DNA of 64,000 bases from Pratylenchus scribneri (lineage: Eukaryota > Nematoda > Chromadorea > Rhabditida > Pratylenchidae): positions 62,001 to 126,000 of the forward strand of contig JAQSEB010000112.1 in the NCBI GenBank assembly GCA_030063045.1. Reading direction: 5' to 3'. Positions within the stretch are counted from its first letter, which is position 1; every line of letters begins with the position of its first letter. Position numbers and translations under genes: made by a program. Positions 26,594 through 41,102 of the stretch are shown one piece after another. The notes under the pieces are model-generated. The model was not told where the DNA came from. It made no database searches and worked only from the letters and a program-made list of their open reading frames with translations.

Positions 26594-29500
26594 CCTAGAA
26601 TCTACCTAAAAAATACTATTATAAAAGATTGAGAGGAATAATATTAAAATTCTGAAGAGAAATAACGATTTTAAACTTTTTTTCTAAAAACTCATAGAAA
26701 ATTACAATTTTAAAATTTCCAAAATTTCAAATACATGTATGGCCTAGAATCTACCTAAAAAATACTATTATAAAAGATTGAGAGGAATAATATTAAAATT
26801 CTGAAGAGAAATAACGATTTTAAACTTTTTTTCTAAAAACTCATAGAAAATTACAATTTTAAAATTTCCAAAATTTCAAATACATGTATGGCCTAGAATC
26901 TACCTAAAAAATACTATTATAAAAGATTGAGAGGAATAATATTAAAATTCTGAAGAGAAATAACGATTTTAAACTTTTTTTCTAAAAACTCATAGAAAAT
27001 TACAATTTTAAAATTTCCAAAATTTCAAATACATGTATGGCCTAGAATCTACCTAAAAAATACTATTATAAAAGATTGAGAGGAATAATATTAAAATTCT
27101 GAAGAGAAATAACGATTTTAAACTTTTTTTCTAAAAACTCATAGAAAATTACAATTTTAAAATTTCCAAAATTTCAAATACATGTATGGCCTAGAATCTA
27201 CCTAAAAAATACTATTATAAAAGATTGAGAGGAATAATATTAAAATTCTGAAGAGAAATAACGATTTTAAACTTTTTTTCTAAAAACTCATAGAAAATTA
27301 CAATTTTAAAATTTCCAAAATTTCAAATACATGTATGGCCTAGAATCTACCTAAAAAATACTATTATAAAAGATTGAGAGGAATAATATTAAAATTCTGA
27401 AGAGAAATAACGATTTTAAACTTTTTTTCTAAAAACTCATAGAAAATTACAATTTTAAAATTTCCAAAATTTCAAATACATGTATGGCCTAGAATCTACC
27501 TAAAAAATACTATTATAAAAGATTGAGAGGAATAATATTAAAATTCTGAAGAGAAATAACGATTTTAAACTTTTTTTCTAAAAACTCATAGAAAATTACA
27601 ATTTTAAAATTTCCAAAATTTCAAATACATGTATGGCCTAGAATCTACCTAAAAAATACTATTATAAAAGATTGAGAGGAATAATATTAAAATTCTGAAG
27701 AGAAATAACGATTTTAAACTTTTTTTCTAAAAACTCATAGAAAATTACAATTTTAAAATTTCCAAAATTTCAAATACATGTATGGCCTAGAATCTACCTA
27801 AAAAATACTATTATAAAAGATTGAGAGGAATAATATTAAAATTCTGAAGAGAAATAACGATTTTAAACTTTTTTTCTAAAAACTCATAGAAAATTAAAAT
27901 TTCCAAAATTTCAAATACATGTATGGCCTAGAATCTACCTAAAAAATACTATTATAAAAGATTGAGAGGAATAATATTAAAATTCTGAAGAGAAATAACG
28001 ATTTTAAACTTTTTTTCTAAAAACTCATAGAAAATTACAATTTTAAAATTTCCAAAATTTCAAATACATGTATGGCCTAGAATCTACCTAAAAAATACTA
28101 TTATAAAAGATTGAGAGGAATAATATTAAAATTCTGAAGAGAAATAACGATTTTAAACTTTTTTTCTAAAAACTCATAGAAAATTAAAATTTCCAAAATT
28201 TCAAATACATGTATGGCCTAGAATCTACCTAAAAAATACTATTATAAAAGATTGAGAGGAATAATATTAAAATTCTGAAGAGAAATAACGATTTTAAACT
28301 TTTTTTCTAAAAACTCATAGAAAATTAAAATTTCCAAAATTTCAAATACATGTATGGCCTAGAATCTACCTAAAAAATACTATTATAAAAGATTGAGAGG
28401 AATAATATTAAAATTCTGAAGAGAAATAACGATTTTAAACTTTTTTTCTAAAAACTCATAGAAAATTACAATTTTAAAATTTCCAAAATTTCAAATACAT
28501 GTATGGCCTAGAATCTACCTAAAAAATACTATTATAAAAGATTGAGAGGAATAATATTAAAATTCTGAAGAGAAATAACGATTTTAAACTTTTTTTCTAA
28601 AAACTCATAGAAAATTACAATTTTAAAATTTCCAAAATTTCAAATACATGTATGGCCTAGAATCTACCTAAAAAATACTATTATAAAAGATTGAGAGGAA
28701 TAATATTAAAATTCTGAAGAGAAATAACGATTTTAAACTTTTTTTCTAAAAACTCATAGAAAATTACAATTTTAAAATTTCCAAAATTTCAAATACATGT
28801 ATGGCCTAGAATCTACCTAAAAAATACTATTATAAAAGATTGAGAGGAATAATATTAAAATTCTGAAGAGAAATAACGATTTTAAACTTTTTTTCTAAAA
28901 ACTCATAGAAAATTACAATTTTAAAATTTCCAAAATTTCAAATACATGTATGGCCTAGAATCTACCTAAAAAATACTATTATAAAAGATTGAGAGGAATA
29001 ATATTAAAATTCTGAAGAGAAATAACGATTTTAAACTTTTTTTCTAAAAACTCATAGAAAATTACAATTTTAAAATTTCCAAAATTTCAAATACATGTAT
29101 GGCCTAGAATCTACCTAAAAAATACTATTATAAAAGATTGAGAGGAATAATATTAAAATTCTGAAGAGAAATAACGATTTTAAACTTTTTTTCTAAAAAC
29201 TCATAGAAAATTACAATTTTAAAATTTCCAAAATTTCAAATACATGTATGGCCTAGAATCTACCTAAAAAATACTATTATAAAAGATTGAGAGGAATAAT
29301 ATTAAAATTCTGAAGAGAAATAACGATTTTAAACTTTTTTTCTAAAAACTCATAGAAAATTACAATTTTAAAATTTCCAAAATTTCAAATACATGTATGG
29401 CCTAGAATCTACCTAAAAAATACTATTATAAAAGATTGAGAGGAATAATATTAAAATTCTGAAGAGAAATAACGATTTTAAACTTTTTTTCTAAAAACTC

Positions 29501-32340
29501 ATAGAAAATTACAATTTTAAAATTTCCAAAATTTCAAATACATGTATGGCCTAGAATCTACCTAAAAAATACTATTATAAAAGATTGAGAGGAATAATAT
29601 TAAAATTCTGAAGAGAAATAACGATTTTAAACTTTTTTTCTAAAAACTCATAGAAAATTACAATTTTAAAATTTCCAAAATTTCAAATACATGTATGGCC
29701 TAGAATCTACCTAAAAAATACTATTATAAAAGATTGAGAGGAATAATATTAAAATTCTGAAGAGAAATAACGATTTTAAACTTTTTTTCTAAAAACTCAT
29801 AGAAAATTAAAATTTCCAAAATTTCAAATACATGTATGGCCTAGAATCTACCTAAAAAATACTATTATAAAAGATTGAGAGGAATAATATTAAAATTCTG
29901 AAGAGAAATAACGATTTTAAACTTTTTTTCTAAAAACTCATAGAAAATTACAATTTTAAAATTTCCAAAATTTCAAATACATGTATGGCCTAGAATCTAC
30001 CTAAAAAATACTATTATAAAAGATTGAGAGGAATAATATTAAAATTCTGAAGAGAAATAACGATTTTAAACTTTTTTTCTAAAAACTCATAGAAAATTAC
30101 AATTTTAAAATTTCCAAAATTTCAAATACATGTATGGCCTAGAATCTACCTAAAAAATACTATTATAAAAGATTGAGAGGAATAATATTAAAATTCTGAA
30201 GAGAAATAACGATTTTAAACTTTTTTTCTAAAAACTCATAGAAAATTACAATTTTAAAATTTCCAAAATTTCAAATACATGTATGGCCTAGAATCTACCT
30301 AAAAAATACTATTATAAAAGATTGAGAGGAATAATATTAAAATTCTGAAGAGAAATAACGATTTTAAACTTTTTTTCTAAAAACTCATAGAAAATTAAAA
30401 TTTCCAAAATTTCAAATACATGTATGGCCTAGAATCTACCTAAAAAATACTATTATAAAAGATTGAGAGGAATAATATTAAAATTCTGAAGAGAAATAAC
30501 GATTTTAAACTTTTTTTCTAAAAACTCATAGAAAATTACAATTTTAAAATTTCCAAAATTTCAAATACATGTATGGCCTAGAATCTACCTAAAAAATACT
30601 ATTATAAAAGATTGAGAGGAATAATATTAAAATTCTGAAGAGAAATAACGATTTTAAACTTTTTTTCTAAAAACTCATAGAAAATTACAATTTTAAAATT
30701 TCCAAAATTTCAAATACATGTATGGCCTAGAATCTACCTAAAAAATACTATTATAAAAGATTGAGAGGAATAATATTAAAATTCTGAAGAGAAATAACGA
30801 TTTTAAACTTTTTTTCTAAAAACTCATAGAAAATTACAATTTTAAAATTTCCAAAATTTCAAATACATGTATGGCCTAGAATCTACCTAAAAAATACTAT
30901 TATAAAAGATTGAGAGGAATAATATTAAAATTCTGAAGAGAAATAACGATTTTAAACTTTTTTTCTAAAAACTCATAGAAAATTACAATTTTAAAATTTC
31001 CAAAATTTCAAATACATGTATGGCCTAGAATCTACCTAAAAAATACTATTATAAAAGATTGAGAGGAATAATATTAAAATTCTGAAGAGAAATAACGATT
31101 TTAAACTTTTTTTCTAAAAACTCATAGAAAATTACAATTTTAAAATTTCCAAAATTTCAAATACATGTATGGCCTAGAATCTACCTAAAAAATACTATTA
31201 TAAAAGATTGAGAGGAATAATATTAAAATTCTGAAGAGAAATAACGATTTTAAACTTTTTTTCTAAAAACTCATAGAAAATTACAATTTTAAAATTTCCA
31301 AAATTTCAAATACATGTATGGCCTAGAATCTACCTAAAAAATACTATTATAAAAGATTGAGAGGAATAATATTAAAATTCTGAAGAGAAATAACGATTTT
31401 AAACTTTTTTTCTAAAAACTCATAGAAAATTAAAATTTCCAAAATTTCAAATACATGTATGGCCTAGAATCTACCTAAAAAATACTATTATAAAAGATTG
31501 AGAGGAATAATATTAAAATTCTGAAGAGAAATAACGATTTTAAACTTTTTTTCTAAAAACTCATAGAAAATTACAATTTTAAAATTTCCAAAATTTCAAA
31601 TACATGTATGGCCTAGAATCTACCTAAAAAATACTATTATAAAAGATTGAGAGGAATAATATTAAAATTCTGAAGAGAAATAACGATTTTAAACTTTTTT
31701 TCTAAAAACTCATAGAAAATTACAATTTTAAAATTTCCAAAATTTCAAATACATGTATGGCCTAGAATCTACCTAAAAAATACTATTATAAAAGATTGAG
31801 AGGAATAATATTAAAATTCTGAAGAGAAATAACGATTTTAAACTTTTTTTCTAAAAACTCATAGAAAATTAAAATTTCCAAAATTTCAAATACATGTATG
31901 GCCTAGAATCTACCTAAAAAATACTATTATAAAAGATTGAGAGGAATAATATTAAAATTCTGAAGAGAAATAACGATTTTAAACTTTTTTTCTAAAAACT
32001 CATAGAAAATTACAATTTTAAAATTTCCAAAATTTCAAATACATGTATGGCCTAGAATCTACCTAAAAAATACTATTATAAAAGATTGAGAGGAATAATA
32101 TTAAAATTCTGAAGAGAAATAACGATTTTAAACTTTTTTTCTAAAAACTCATAGAAAATTACAATTTTAAAATTTCCAAAATTTCAAATACATGTATGGC
32201 CTAGAATCTACCTAAAAAATACTATTATAAAAGATTGAGAGGAATAATATTAAAATTCTGAAGAGAAATAACGATTTTAAACTTTTTTTCTAAAAACTCA
32301 TAGAAAATTAAAATTTCCAAAATTTCAAATACATGTATGG

Positions 32341-34088
32341 CCTAGAATCTACCTAAAAAATACTATTATAAAAGATTGAGAGGAATAATATTAAAATTCT
32401 GAAGAGAAATAACGATTTTAAACTTTTTTTCTTAAAACTCATAGAAAATTAAAATTTCCAAAATTTCAAATACATGTATGGCCTAGAATCTACCTAAAAA
32501 ATACTATTATAAAAGATTGAGAGGAATAATATTAAAATTCTGAAGAGAAATAACGATTTTAAACTTTTTTTCTAAAAACTCATAGAAAATTACAATTTTA
32601 AAATTTCCAAAATTTCAAATACATGTATGGCCTAGAATCTACCTAAAAAATACTATTATAAAAGATTGAGAGGAATAATATTAAAATTCTGAAGAGAAAT
32701 AACGATTTTAAACTTTTTTTCTAAAAACTCATAGAAAATTAAAATTTCCAAAATTTCAAATACATGTATGGCCTAGAATCTACCTAAAAAATACTATTAT
32801 AAAAGATTGAGAGGAATAATATTAAAATTCTGAAGAGAAATAACGATTTTAAACTTTTTTTCTAAAAACTCATAGAAAATTACAATTTTAAAATTTCCAA
32901 AATTTCAAATACATGTATGGCCTAGAATCTACCTAAAAAATACTATTATAAAAGATTGAGAGGAATAATATTAAAATTCTGAAGAGAAATAACGATTTTA
33001 AACTTTTTTTCTAAAAACTCATAGAAAATTACAATTTTAAAATTTCCAAAATTTCAAATACATGTATGGCCTAGAATCTACCTAAAAAATACTATTATAA
33101 AAGATTGAGAGGAATAATATTAAAATTCTGAAGAGAAATAACGATTTTAAACTTTTTTTCTAAAAACTCATAGAAAATTAAAATTTCCAAAATTTCAAAT
33201 ACATGTATGGCCTAGAATCTACCTAAAAAATACTATTATAAAAGATTGAGAGGAATAATATTAAAATTCTGAAGAGAAATAACGATTTTAAACTTTTTTT
33301 CTAAAAACTCATAGAAAATTACAATTTTAAAATTTCCAAAATTTCAAATACATGTATGGCCTAGAATCTACCTAAAAAATACTATTATAAAAGATTGAGA
33401 GGAATAATATTAAAATTCTGAAGAGAAATAACGATTTTAAACTTTTTTTCTAAAAACTCATAGAAAATTACAATTTTAAAATTTCCAAAATTTCAAATAC
33501 ATGTATGGCCTAGAATCTACCTAAAAAATACTATTATAAAAGATTGAGAGGAATAATATTAAAATTCTGAAGAGAAATAACGATTTTAAACTTTTTTTCT
33601 AAAAACTCATAGAAAATTAAAATTTCCAAAATTTCAAATACATGTATGGCCTAGAATCTACCTAAAAAATACTATTATAAAAGATTGAGAGGAATAATAT
33701 TAAAATTCTGAAGAGAAATAACGATTTTAAACTTTTTTTCTAAAAACTCATAGAAAATTACAATTTTAAAATTTCCAAAATTTCAAATACATGTATGGCC
33801 TAGAATCTACCTAAAAAATACTATTATAAAAGATTGAGAGGAATAATATTAAAATTCTGAAGAGAAATAACGATTTTAAACTTTTTTTCTAAAAACTCAT
33901 AGAAAATTACAATTTTAAAATTTCCAAAATTTCAAATACATGTATGGCCTAGAATCTACCTAAAAAATACTATTATAAAAGATTGAGAGGAATAATATTA
34001 AAATTCTGAAGAGAAATAACGATTTTAAACTTTTTTTCTAAAAACTCATAGAAAATTAAAATTTCCAAAATTTCAAATACATGTATGG
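32341..34088. repeat. 1748-bp, 12-monomer HOR of L/S type, copy 1
   Basis: Order S L S LL S LL S LL S, i.e. 5 x 141 + 7 x 149 = 1748 bp. The starting S carries a rare CTTAAAACTC (at 32431), which recurs exactly 1748 bp later at 34179. Within it the SLL trimer of 439 bp is tandemly repeated (S tails at 32739, 33178, 33617), so a trimer HOR is nested in the 12-mer. Confidence 0.92.
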
Positions 34089-35397
34089 CCTAGAATCTAC
34101 CTAAAAAATACTATTATAAAAGATTGAGAGGAATAATATTAAAATTCTGAAGAGAAATAACGATTTTAAACTTTTTTTCTTAAAACTCATAGAAAATTAA
34201 AATTTCCAAAATTTCAAATACATGTATGGCCTAGAATCTACCTAAAAAATACTATTATAAAAGATTGAGAGGAATAATATTAAAATTCTGAAGAGAAATA
34301 ACGATTTTAAACTTTTTTTCTAAAAACTCATAGAAAATTACAATTTTAAAATTTCCAAAATTTCAAATACATGTATGGCCTAGAATCTACCTAAAAAATA
34401 CTATTATAAAAGATTGAGAGGAATAATATTAAAATTCTGAAGAGAAATAACGATTTTAAACTTTTTTTCTAAAAACTCATAGAAAATTAAAATTTCCAAA
34501 ATTTCAAATACATGTATGGCCTAGAATCTACCTAAAAAATACTATTATAAAAGATTGAGAGGAATAATATTAAAATTCTGAAGAGAAATAACGATTTTAA
34601 ACTTTTTTTCTAAAAACTCATAGAAAATTACAATTTTAAAATTTCCAAAATTTCAAATACATGTATGGCCTAGAATCTACCTAAAAAATACTATTATAAA
34701 AGATTGAGAGGAATAATATTAAAATTCTGAAGAGAAATAACGATTTTAAACTTTTTTTCTAAAAACTCATAGAAAATTACAATTTTAAAATTTCCAAAAT
34801 TTCAAATACATGTATGGCCTAGAATCTACCTAAAAAATACTATTATAAAAGATTGAGAGGAATAATATTAAAATTCTGAAGAGAAATAACGATTTTAAAC
34901 TTTTTTTCTAAAAACTCATAGAAAATTAAAATTTCCAAAATTTCAAATACATGTATGGCCTAGAATCTACCTAAAAAATACTATTATAAAAGATTGAGAG
35001 GAATAATATTAAAATTCTGAAGAGAAATAACGATTTTAAACTTTTTTTCTAAAAACTCATAGAAAATTACAATTTTAAAATTTCCAAAATTTCAAATACA
35101 TGTATGGCCTAGAATCTACCTAAAAAATACTATTATAAAAGATTGAGAGGAATAATATTAAAATTCTGAAGAGAAATAACGATTTTAAACTTTTTTTCTA
35201 AAAACTCATAGAAAATTACAATTTTAAAATTTCCAAAATTTCAAATACATGTATGGCCTAGAATCTACCTAAAAAATACTATTATAAAAGATTGAGAGGA
35301 ATAATATTAAAATTCTGAAGAGAAATAACGATTTTAAACTTTTTTTCTAAAAACTCATAGAAAATTAAAATTTCCAAAATTTCAAATACATGTATGG
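34089..35397. repeat. 12-monomer L/S HOR, copy 2 (first nine monomers)
   Basis: Nine monomers in the order S L S LL S LL S repeat the start of 32341-34088, including the rare CTTAAAACTC in the first S. After 35397 the order departs, because an L with TTCATAC and then two S monomers follow. Confidence 0.9.
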
Positions 35398-36259
35398 CCT
35401 AGAATCTACCTAAAAAATACTATTATAAAAGATTGAGAGGAATAATATTAAAATTCTGAAGAGAAATAACGATTTTAAACTTTTTTTCTAAAAATTCATA
35501 CAAAATTACAATTTTAAAATTTCCAAAATTTCAAATACATGTATGGCCTAGAATCTACCTAAAAAATACTATTATAAAAGATTGAGAGGAATAATATTAA
35601 AATTCTGAAGAGAAATAACGATTTTAAACTTTTTTTCTAAAAACTCATAGAAAATTAAAATTTCCAAAATTTCAAATACATGTATGGCTTAGAATCTACC
35701 TAAAAAATACTATTATAAAAGATTGAGAGGAATAATATTAAAATTCTGAAGAGAAATAACGATTTTAAACTTTTTTTCTAAAAACTCATAGAAAATTAAA
35801 ATTTCCAAAATTTCAAATACATGTATGGCCTAGAATCTACCTAAAAAATACTATTATAAAAGATTGAGAGGAATAATATTAAAATTCTGAAGAGAAATAA
35901 CGATTTTAAACTTTTTTTCTAAAAATTCATACAAAATTACAATTTTAAAATTTCCAAAATTTCAAATACATGTATGGCCTAGAATCTACCTAAAAAATAC
36001 TATTATAAAAGATTGAGAGGAATAATATTAAAATTCTGAAGAGAAATAACGATTTTAAACTTTTTTTCTAAAAACTCATAGAAAATTAAAATTTCCAAAA
36101 TTTCAAATACATGTATGGCTTAGAATCTACCTAAAAAATACTATTATAAAAGATTGAGAGGAATAATATTAAAATTCTGAAGAGAAATAACGATTTTAAA
36201 CTTTTTTTCTAAAAACTCATAGAAAATTACAATTTTAAAATTTCCAAAATTTCAAATAC
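35398..36259. repeat. 431-bp trimer duplication (L-S-S), two copies
   Basis: Copy 1 is 35398-35828 and copy 2 is 35829-36259. Two private markers recur at +431: AAAATTCATAC in the L monomer (35491 and 35922) and GTATGGCTTAG at an internal junction (35682 and 36113). In copy 2 the third monomer is L by its tail, so the final part has already diverged or the crossover ended there. Confidence 0.88.
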
Positions 36260-37004
36260 ATGTATGGCCTAGAATCTACCTAAAAAATACTATTATAAAA
36301 GATTGAGAGGAATAATATTAAAATTCTGAAGAGAAATAACGATTTTAAACTTTTTTTCTAAAAACTCATAGAAAATTACAATTTTAAAATTTCCAAAATT
36401 TCAAATACATGTATGGCCTAGAATCTACCTAAAAAATACTATTATAAAAGATTGAGAGGAATAATATTAAAATTCTGAAGAGAAATAACGATTTTAAACT
36501 TTTTTTCTAAAAACTCATAGAAAATTAAAATTTCCAAAATTTCAAATACATGTATGGCCTAGAATCTACCTAAAAAATACTATTATTAAAGATTTAGAGG
36601 AATAATATTAAAATTCTGAAGAGAAATAACGATTTTAAACTTTTTTTCTAAAAACTCATAGAAAATTACAATTTTAAAATTTCCAAAATTTCAAATACAT
36701 GTATGGCCTAGAATCTACCTAAAAAATACTATTATAAAAGATTGAGAGGAATAATATTAAAATTCTGAAGAGAAATAACGATTTTAAACTTTTTTTCTAA
36801 AAACTCATAGAAAATTACAATTTTAAAATTTCCAAAATTTCAAATACATGTATGGCCTAGAATCTACCTAAAAAATACTATTATAAAAGATTGAGAGGAA
36901 TAATATTAAAATTCTGAAGAGAAATAACGATTTTAAACTTTTTTTCTAAAAACTCATAGAAAATTACAATTTTAAAATTTCCAAAATTTCAAATACATGT
37001 ATGG

Positions 37005-38280
37005 CCTAGAATCTACTTAAAAAATACTATTATAAAAGATTGAGAGGAATAATATTAAAATTCCAAAGAGAAATAGCGATTTTAAACTTTTTTTCTAAAA
37101 ACTCATAGAAAATTACAATTTCAAAAATTTCAAATACATGTATGGCCTAGAATCTGCCTAAAAAATACTATTAGAAAAGATTGAGAGGAATAATATTAAA
37201 ATTCTGAAGAGAAATAACGATTTTAAACTTTTTTTCTAAAAACTCATAGAAAATTACAATTTTAAAATTTCCAAAATTTCAAATACATGTATGGCCTAGA
37301 ATCTGCCTAAAAAATACTATTAGAAAAGATTGAGAGGAATAATATTAAAATTCCAAAGAGAAATAGCGATTTTAAACTTTTTTTCTTAAAACTCATAGAA
37401 AATTACAATTTCAAAAATTTCAAATACATGTATGGCCTAGAATCTACCTAAAAAATACTATTATAAAAGATTGAGAGGAATAATATTAAAATTCCAAAGA
37501 GAAATAGCGATTTTAAACTTTTTTTCTAAAAACTCATAGAAAATTACAATTTCAAAAATTTCAAATACATGTATGGCCTAGAATCTGCCTAAAAAATACT
37601 ATTAGAAAAGATTGAGAGGAATAATATTAAAATTCCAAAGAGAAATAGCGATTTTAAACTTTTTTTCTAAAAACTCATAGAAAATTACAATTTCAAAAAT
37701 TTCAAATACATGTATGGCCTAGAATCTGCCTAAAAAATACTATTAGAAAAGATTGAGAGGAATAATATTAAAATTCCAAAGAGAAATAGCGATTTTAAAC
37801 TTTTTTTCTAAAAACTCATAGAAAATTACAATTTCAAAAATTTCAAATACATGTATGGCCTAGAATCTGCCTAAAAAATACTATTAGAAAAGATTGAGAG
37901 GAATAATATTAAAATTCCAAAGAGAAATAGCGATTTTAAACTTTTTTTCTTAAAACTCATAGAAAATTACAATTTCAAAAATTTCAAATACATGTATGGC
38001 CTAGAATCTGCCTAAAAAATACTATTAGAAAAGATTGAGAGGAATAATAGTAAAATTCCAAAGAGAAATAGCGATTTTAAACTTTTTTTCTTAAACTCAT
38101 AGAAAATTACAATTTCAAAAATTTCAAATACATGTATGGCCTAGAATCTACCTAAAAAATACTATTATAAAAGATTGAGAGGAATAATAGTAAAATTCCA
38201 AAGAGAAATAGCGATTTTAAACTTTTTTTCTAAAAACTCATAGAAAATTACAATTTCAAAAATTTCAAATACATGTATGG
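37005..38280. repeat. Transition from L/S block to A/B monomers
   Basis: The monomer at 37005 has a B-like head (ATTATAAAAG, but ACTTAA) with CCAAAG/AGCG and the tail TACAATTTCAAAAATTTC. The next (37146-37294, 149 bp) has an A head (TCTGCC, ATTAG) joined to the L body and tail, a clear chimera. After 37295 monomers are A (TCTGCC + ATTAG) or B (TCTACC + ATTAT), all GAGAGG/CCAAAG/AGCG. Two have GAATAATAGT (near 38048 and 38188), and one has a shortened CTTAAACTC. Confidence 0.86.
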
Positions 38281-39267
38281 CCTAGAATCTACCTAAAAAA
38301 TACTATTATAAAAGATTGAGAGGAATAATATTAAAATTCCAAAGAGAAATAGCGATTTTAAACTTTTTTTCTAAAAACTCATAGAAAATTACAATTTCAA
38401 AAATTTCAAATACATGTATGGCCTAGAATCTGCCTAAAAAATACTATTAGAAAAGATTGAGAGGAATAATATTAAAATTCCAAAGAGAAATAGCGATTTT
38501 AAACTTTTTTTCTAAAAACTCATAGAAAATTACAATTTCAAAAATTTCAAATACATGTATGGCCTAGAATCTACCTAAAAAATACTATTATAAAAGATTG
38601 AGAGGAATAATATTAAAATTCCAAAGAGAAATAGCGATTTTAAACTTTTTTTCTAAAAACTCATAGAAAATTACAATTTCAAAAATTTCAAATACATGTA
38701 TGGCCTAGAATCTGCCTAAAAAATACTATTAGAAAAGATTGAGAGGAATAATATTAAAATTCCAAAGAGAGATAGCGATTTTAAACTTTTTTTCTAAAAA
38801 CTCATAGAAAATTACAATTTCAAAAATTTCAAATACATGTATGGCCTAGAATCTACCTAAAAAATACTATTATAAAAGATTGAGAGGAATAATATTAAAA
38901 TTCCAAAGAGAAATAGCGATTTTAAACTTTTTTTCTAAAAACTCATAGAAAATTAAAATTTCAAAAATTTCAAATACATGTATGGCCTAGAATCTGCCTA
39001 AAAAATACTATTAGAAAAGATTGAGAGGAATAATATTAAAATTCCAAAGAGAAATAGCGATTTTAAACTTTTTTTCTAAAACTCATAGAAAATTAAAATT
39101 TCAAAAATTTCAAATACATGTATGGCCTAGAATCTGCCTAAAAAATACTATTAGAAAAGATTGAGAGGAATAATATTAAAATTCCAAAGAGAAATAGCGA
39201 TTTTAAACTTTTTTTTCTAAAAACTCATAGAAAATTACAATTTCAAAAATTTCAAATACATGTATGG

Positions 39268-40114
39268 CCTAGAATCTGCCTAAAAAATACTATTATAAAA
39301 GATTGAGAGGAATAATATTAAAATTCCAAAGAGAAATAGCGATTTTAAACTTTTTTTCTAAAAACTCATAGAAAATTACAATTTCAAAAATTTCAAATAC
39401 ATGTATGGCCTAGAATCTGCCTAAAAAATACTATTAGAAAAGATTGAGAGGAATAATATTAAAATTCCAAAGAGAAATAGCGATTTTAAACTTTTTTTCT
39501 AAAAACTCATAGAAAATTACAATTTCAAAAATTTCAAATACATGTATGGCCTAGAATCTACCTAAAAAATACTATTATAAAAGATTGAGAGGAATAATAT
39601 TAAAATTCCAAAGAGAAATAGCGATTTTAAACTTTTTTTCTAAAAACTCATAGAAAATTACAATTTCAAAAATTTCAAATACATGTATGGCCTAGAATCT
39701 GCCTAAAAAATACTATTAGAAAAGATTGAGAGGAATAATATTAAAATTCCAAAGAGAAATAGCGATTTTAAACTTTTTTTCTAAAAACTCATAGAAAATT
39801 ACAATTTCAAAAATTTCAAATACATGTATGGCCTAGAATCTACCTAAAAAATACTATTATAAAAGATTGAGAGGAATAATATTAAAATTCCAAAGAGAAA
39901 TAGCGATTTTAAACTTTTTTTCTAAAAACTCATAGAAAATTACAATTTCAAAAATTTCAAATACATGTATGGCCTAGAATCTGCCTAAAAAATACTATTA
40001 GAAAAGATTGAGAGGAATAATATTAAAATTCCAAAGAGAAATAGCGATTTTAAACTTTTTTTTCTAAAAACTCATAGAAAATTACAATTTCAAAAATTTC
40101 AAATACATGTATGG
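39268..40114. repeat. 847-bp hexamer (A', A, B, A, B, A with 8 T), copy 1 of 5
   Basis: It starts with A' (TCTGCC head but ATTAT, a recombinant of A and B). Then come A, B, A, B and an A with an 8-T run, five of 141 and one of 142 bp. Type C monomers always follow. The same ordered hexamer occurs at 41103-41949, 44628-45474, 46463-47309 and 51824-52670, so it behaves as one amplification cassette. Confidence 0.9.
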
Positions 40115-41102
40115 CCTAGAATCTACTTAAAAAATACTATTAGAAAAGATTGAGGGGAATAATATTAAAATTCCACAGAGAAATAGCGATTTTAAACTTT
40201 TTTTTCTAAAAACTCATAGAAAATTACAATTTCAAATATTTCAAATACATGTATGGCCTAGAATCTACTTAAAAAATACTATTAGAAAAGATTGAGGGGA
40301 ATAATATTAAAATTCCACAGAGAAATAGCGATTTTAAACTTTTTTTCTTAAAACTCATAGAAAATTTCAATTTCAAATATTTCAAATACATGTATGGCCT
40401 AGAATCTACTTAAAAAATACTATTAGAAAAGATTGAGGGGAATAATATTAAAATTCCACAGAGAAATAGCGATTTTAAACTTTTTTTCTTAAAACTCATA
40501 GAAAATTTCAATTTCAAATATTTCAAATACATGTATGGCCTAGAATCTGCCTAAAAAATACTATTAGAAAAGATTGAGAGGAATAATATTAAAATTCCAA
40601 AGAGAAATAGCGATTTTAAACTTTTTTTCTTAAAACTCATAGAAAATTACAATTTCAAAAATTTCAAATACATGTATGGCCTAGAATCTACTTAAAAAAT
40701 ACTATTAGAAAAGATTGAGGGGAATAATATTAAAATTCCAAAGAGAAATAGCGATTTTAAACTTTTTTTCTAAAAACTCATAGAAAATTACAATTTCAAA
40801 AATTTCAAATACATGTATGGCCTAGAATCTGCCTAAAAAATACTATTAGAAAAGATTGAGAGGAATAATATTAAAATTCCAAAGAGAAATAGCGATTTTA
40901 AACTTTTTTTCTAAAAACTCATAGAAAATTACAATTTCAAAAATTTCAAATACATGTATGGCCTAGAATCTGCCTAAAAAATACTATTAGAAAAGATTGA
41001 GAGGAATAATATTAAAATTCCAAAGAGAAATAGCGATTTTAAACTTTTTTTCTAAAAACTCATAGAAAATTACAATTTCAAAAATTTCAAATACATGTAT
41101 GG

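Larger units (their letters stand above)
26594..37004. repeat. Long/short monomer block: 50 x 149 bp + 21 x 141 bp
   Basis: All 71 monomers share TCTACC, ATTATAAAAG, GAGAGG, CTGAAG and AACG. They come in two lengths. Long (L) has a tail TTACAATTTTAAAATTTCC, and short (S) lacks 8 bp of it. The count fits exactly: 50 x 149 + 21 x 141 = 10,411 bp. The order by run lengths is 8L 1S 1L 2S 9L 1S 3L 1S 6L 1S 2L 1S 2L 2S 1L 1S 2L 1S 2L 1S 2L 2S 1L 1S 2L 1S 2L 1S 1L 2S 1L 1S 2L 1S 3L. Point variants are very few: GCTTAG heads, TTCATAC, CTTAAAACTC in two S copies, and ATTATTAAAGATTTAG near 36590. No gene is present. Confidence 0.95.
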
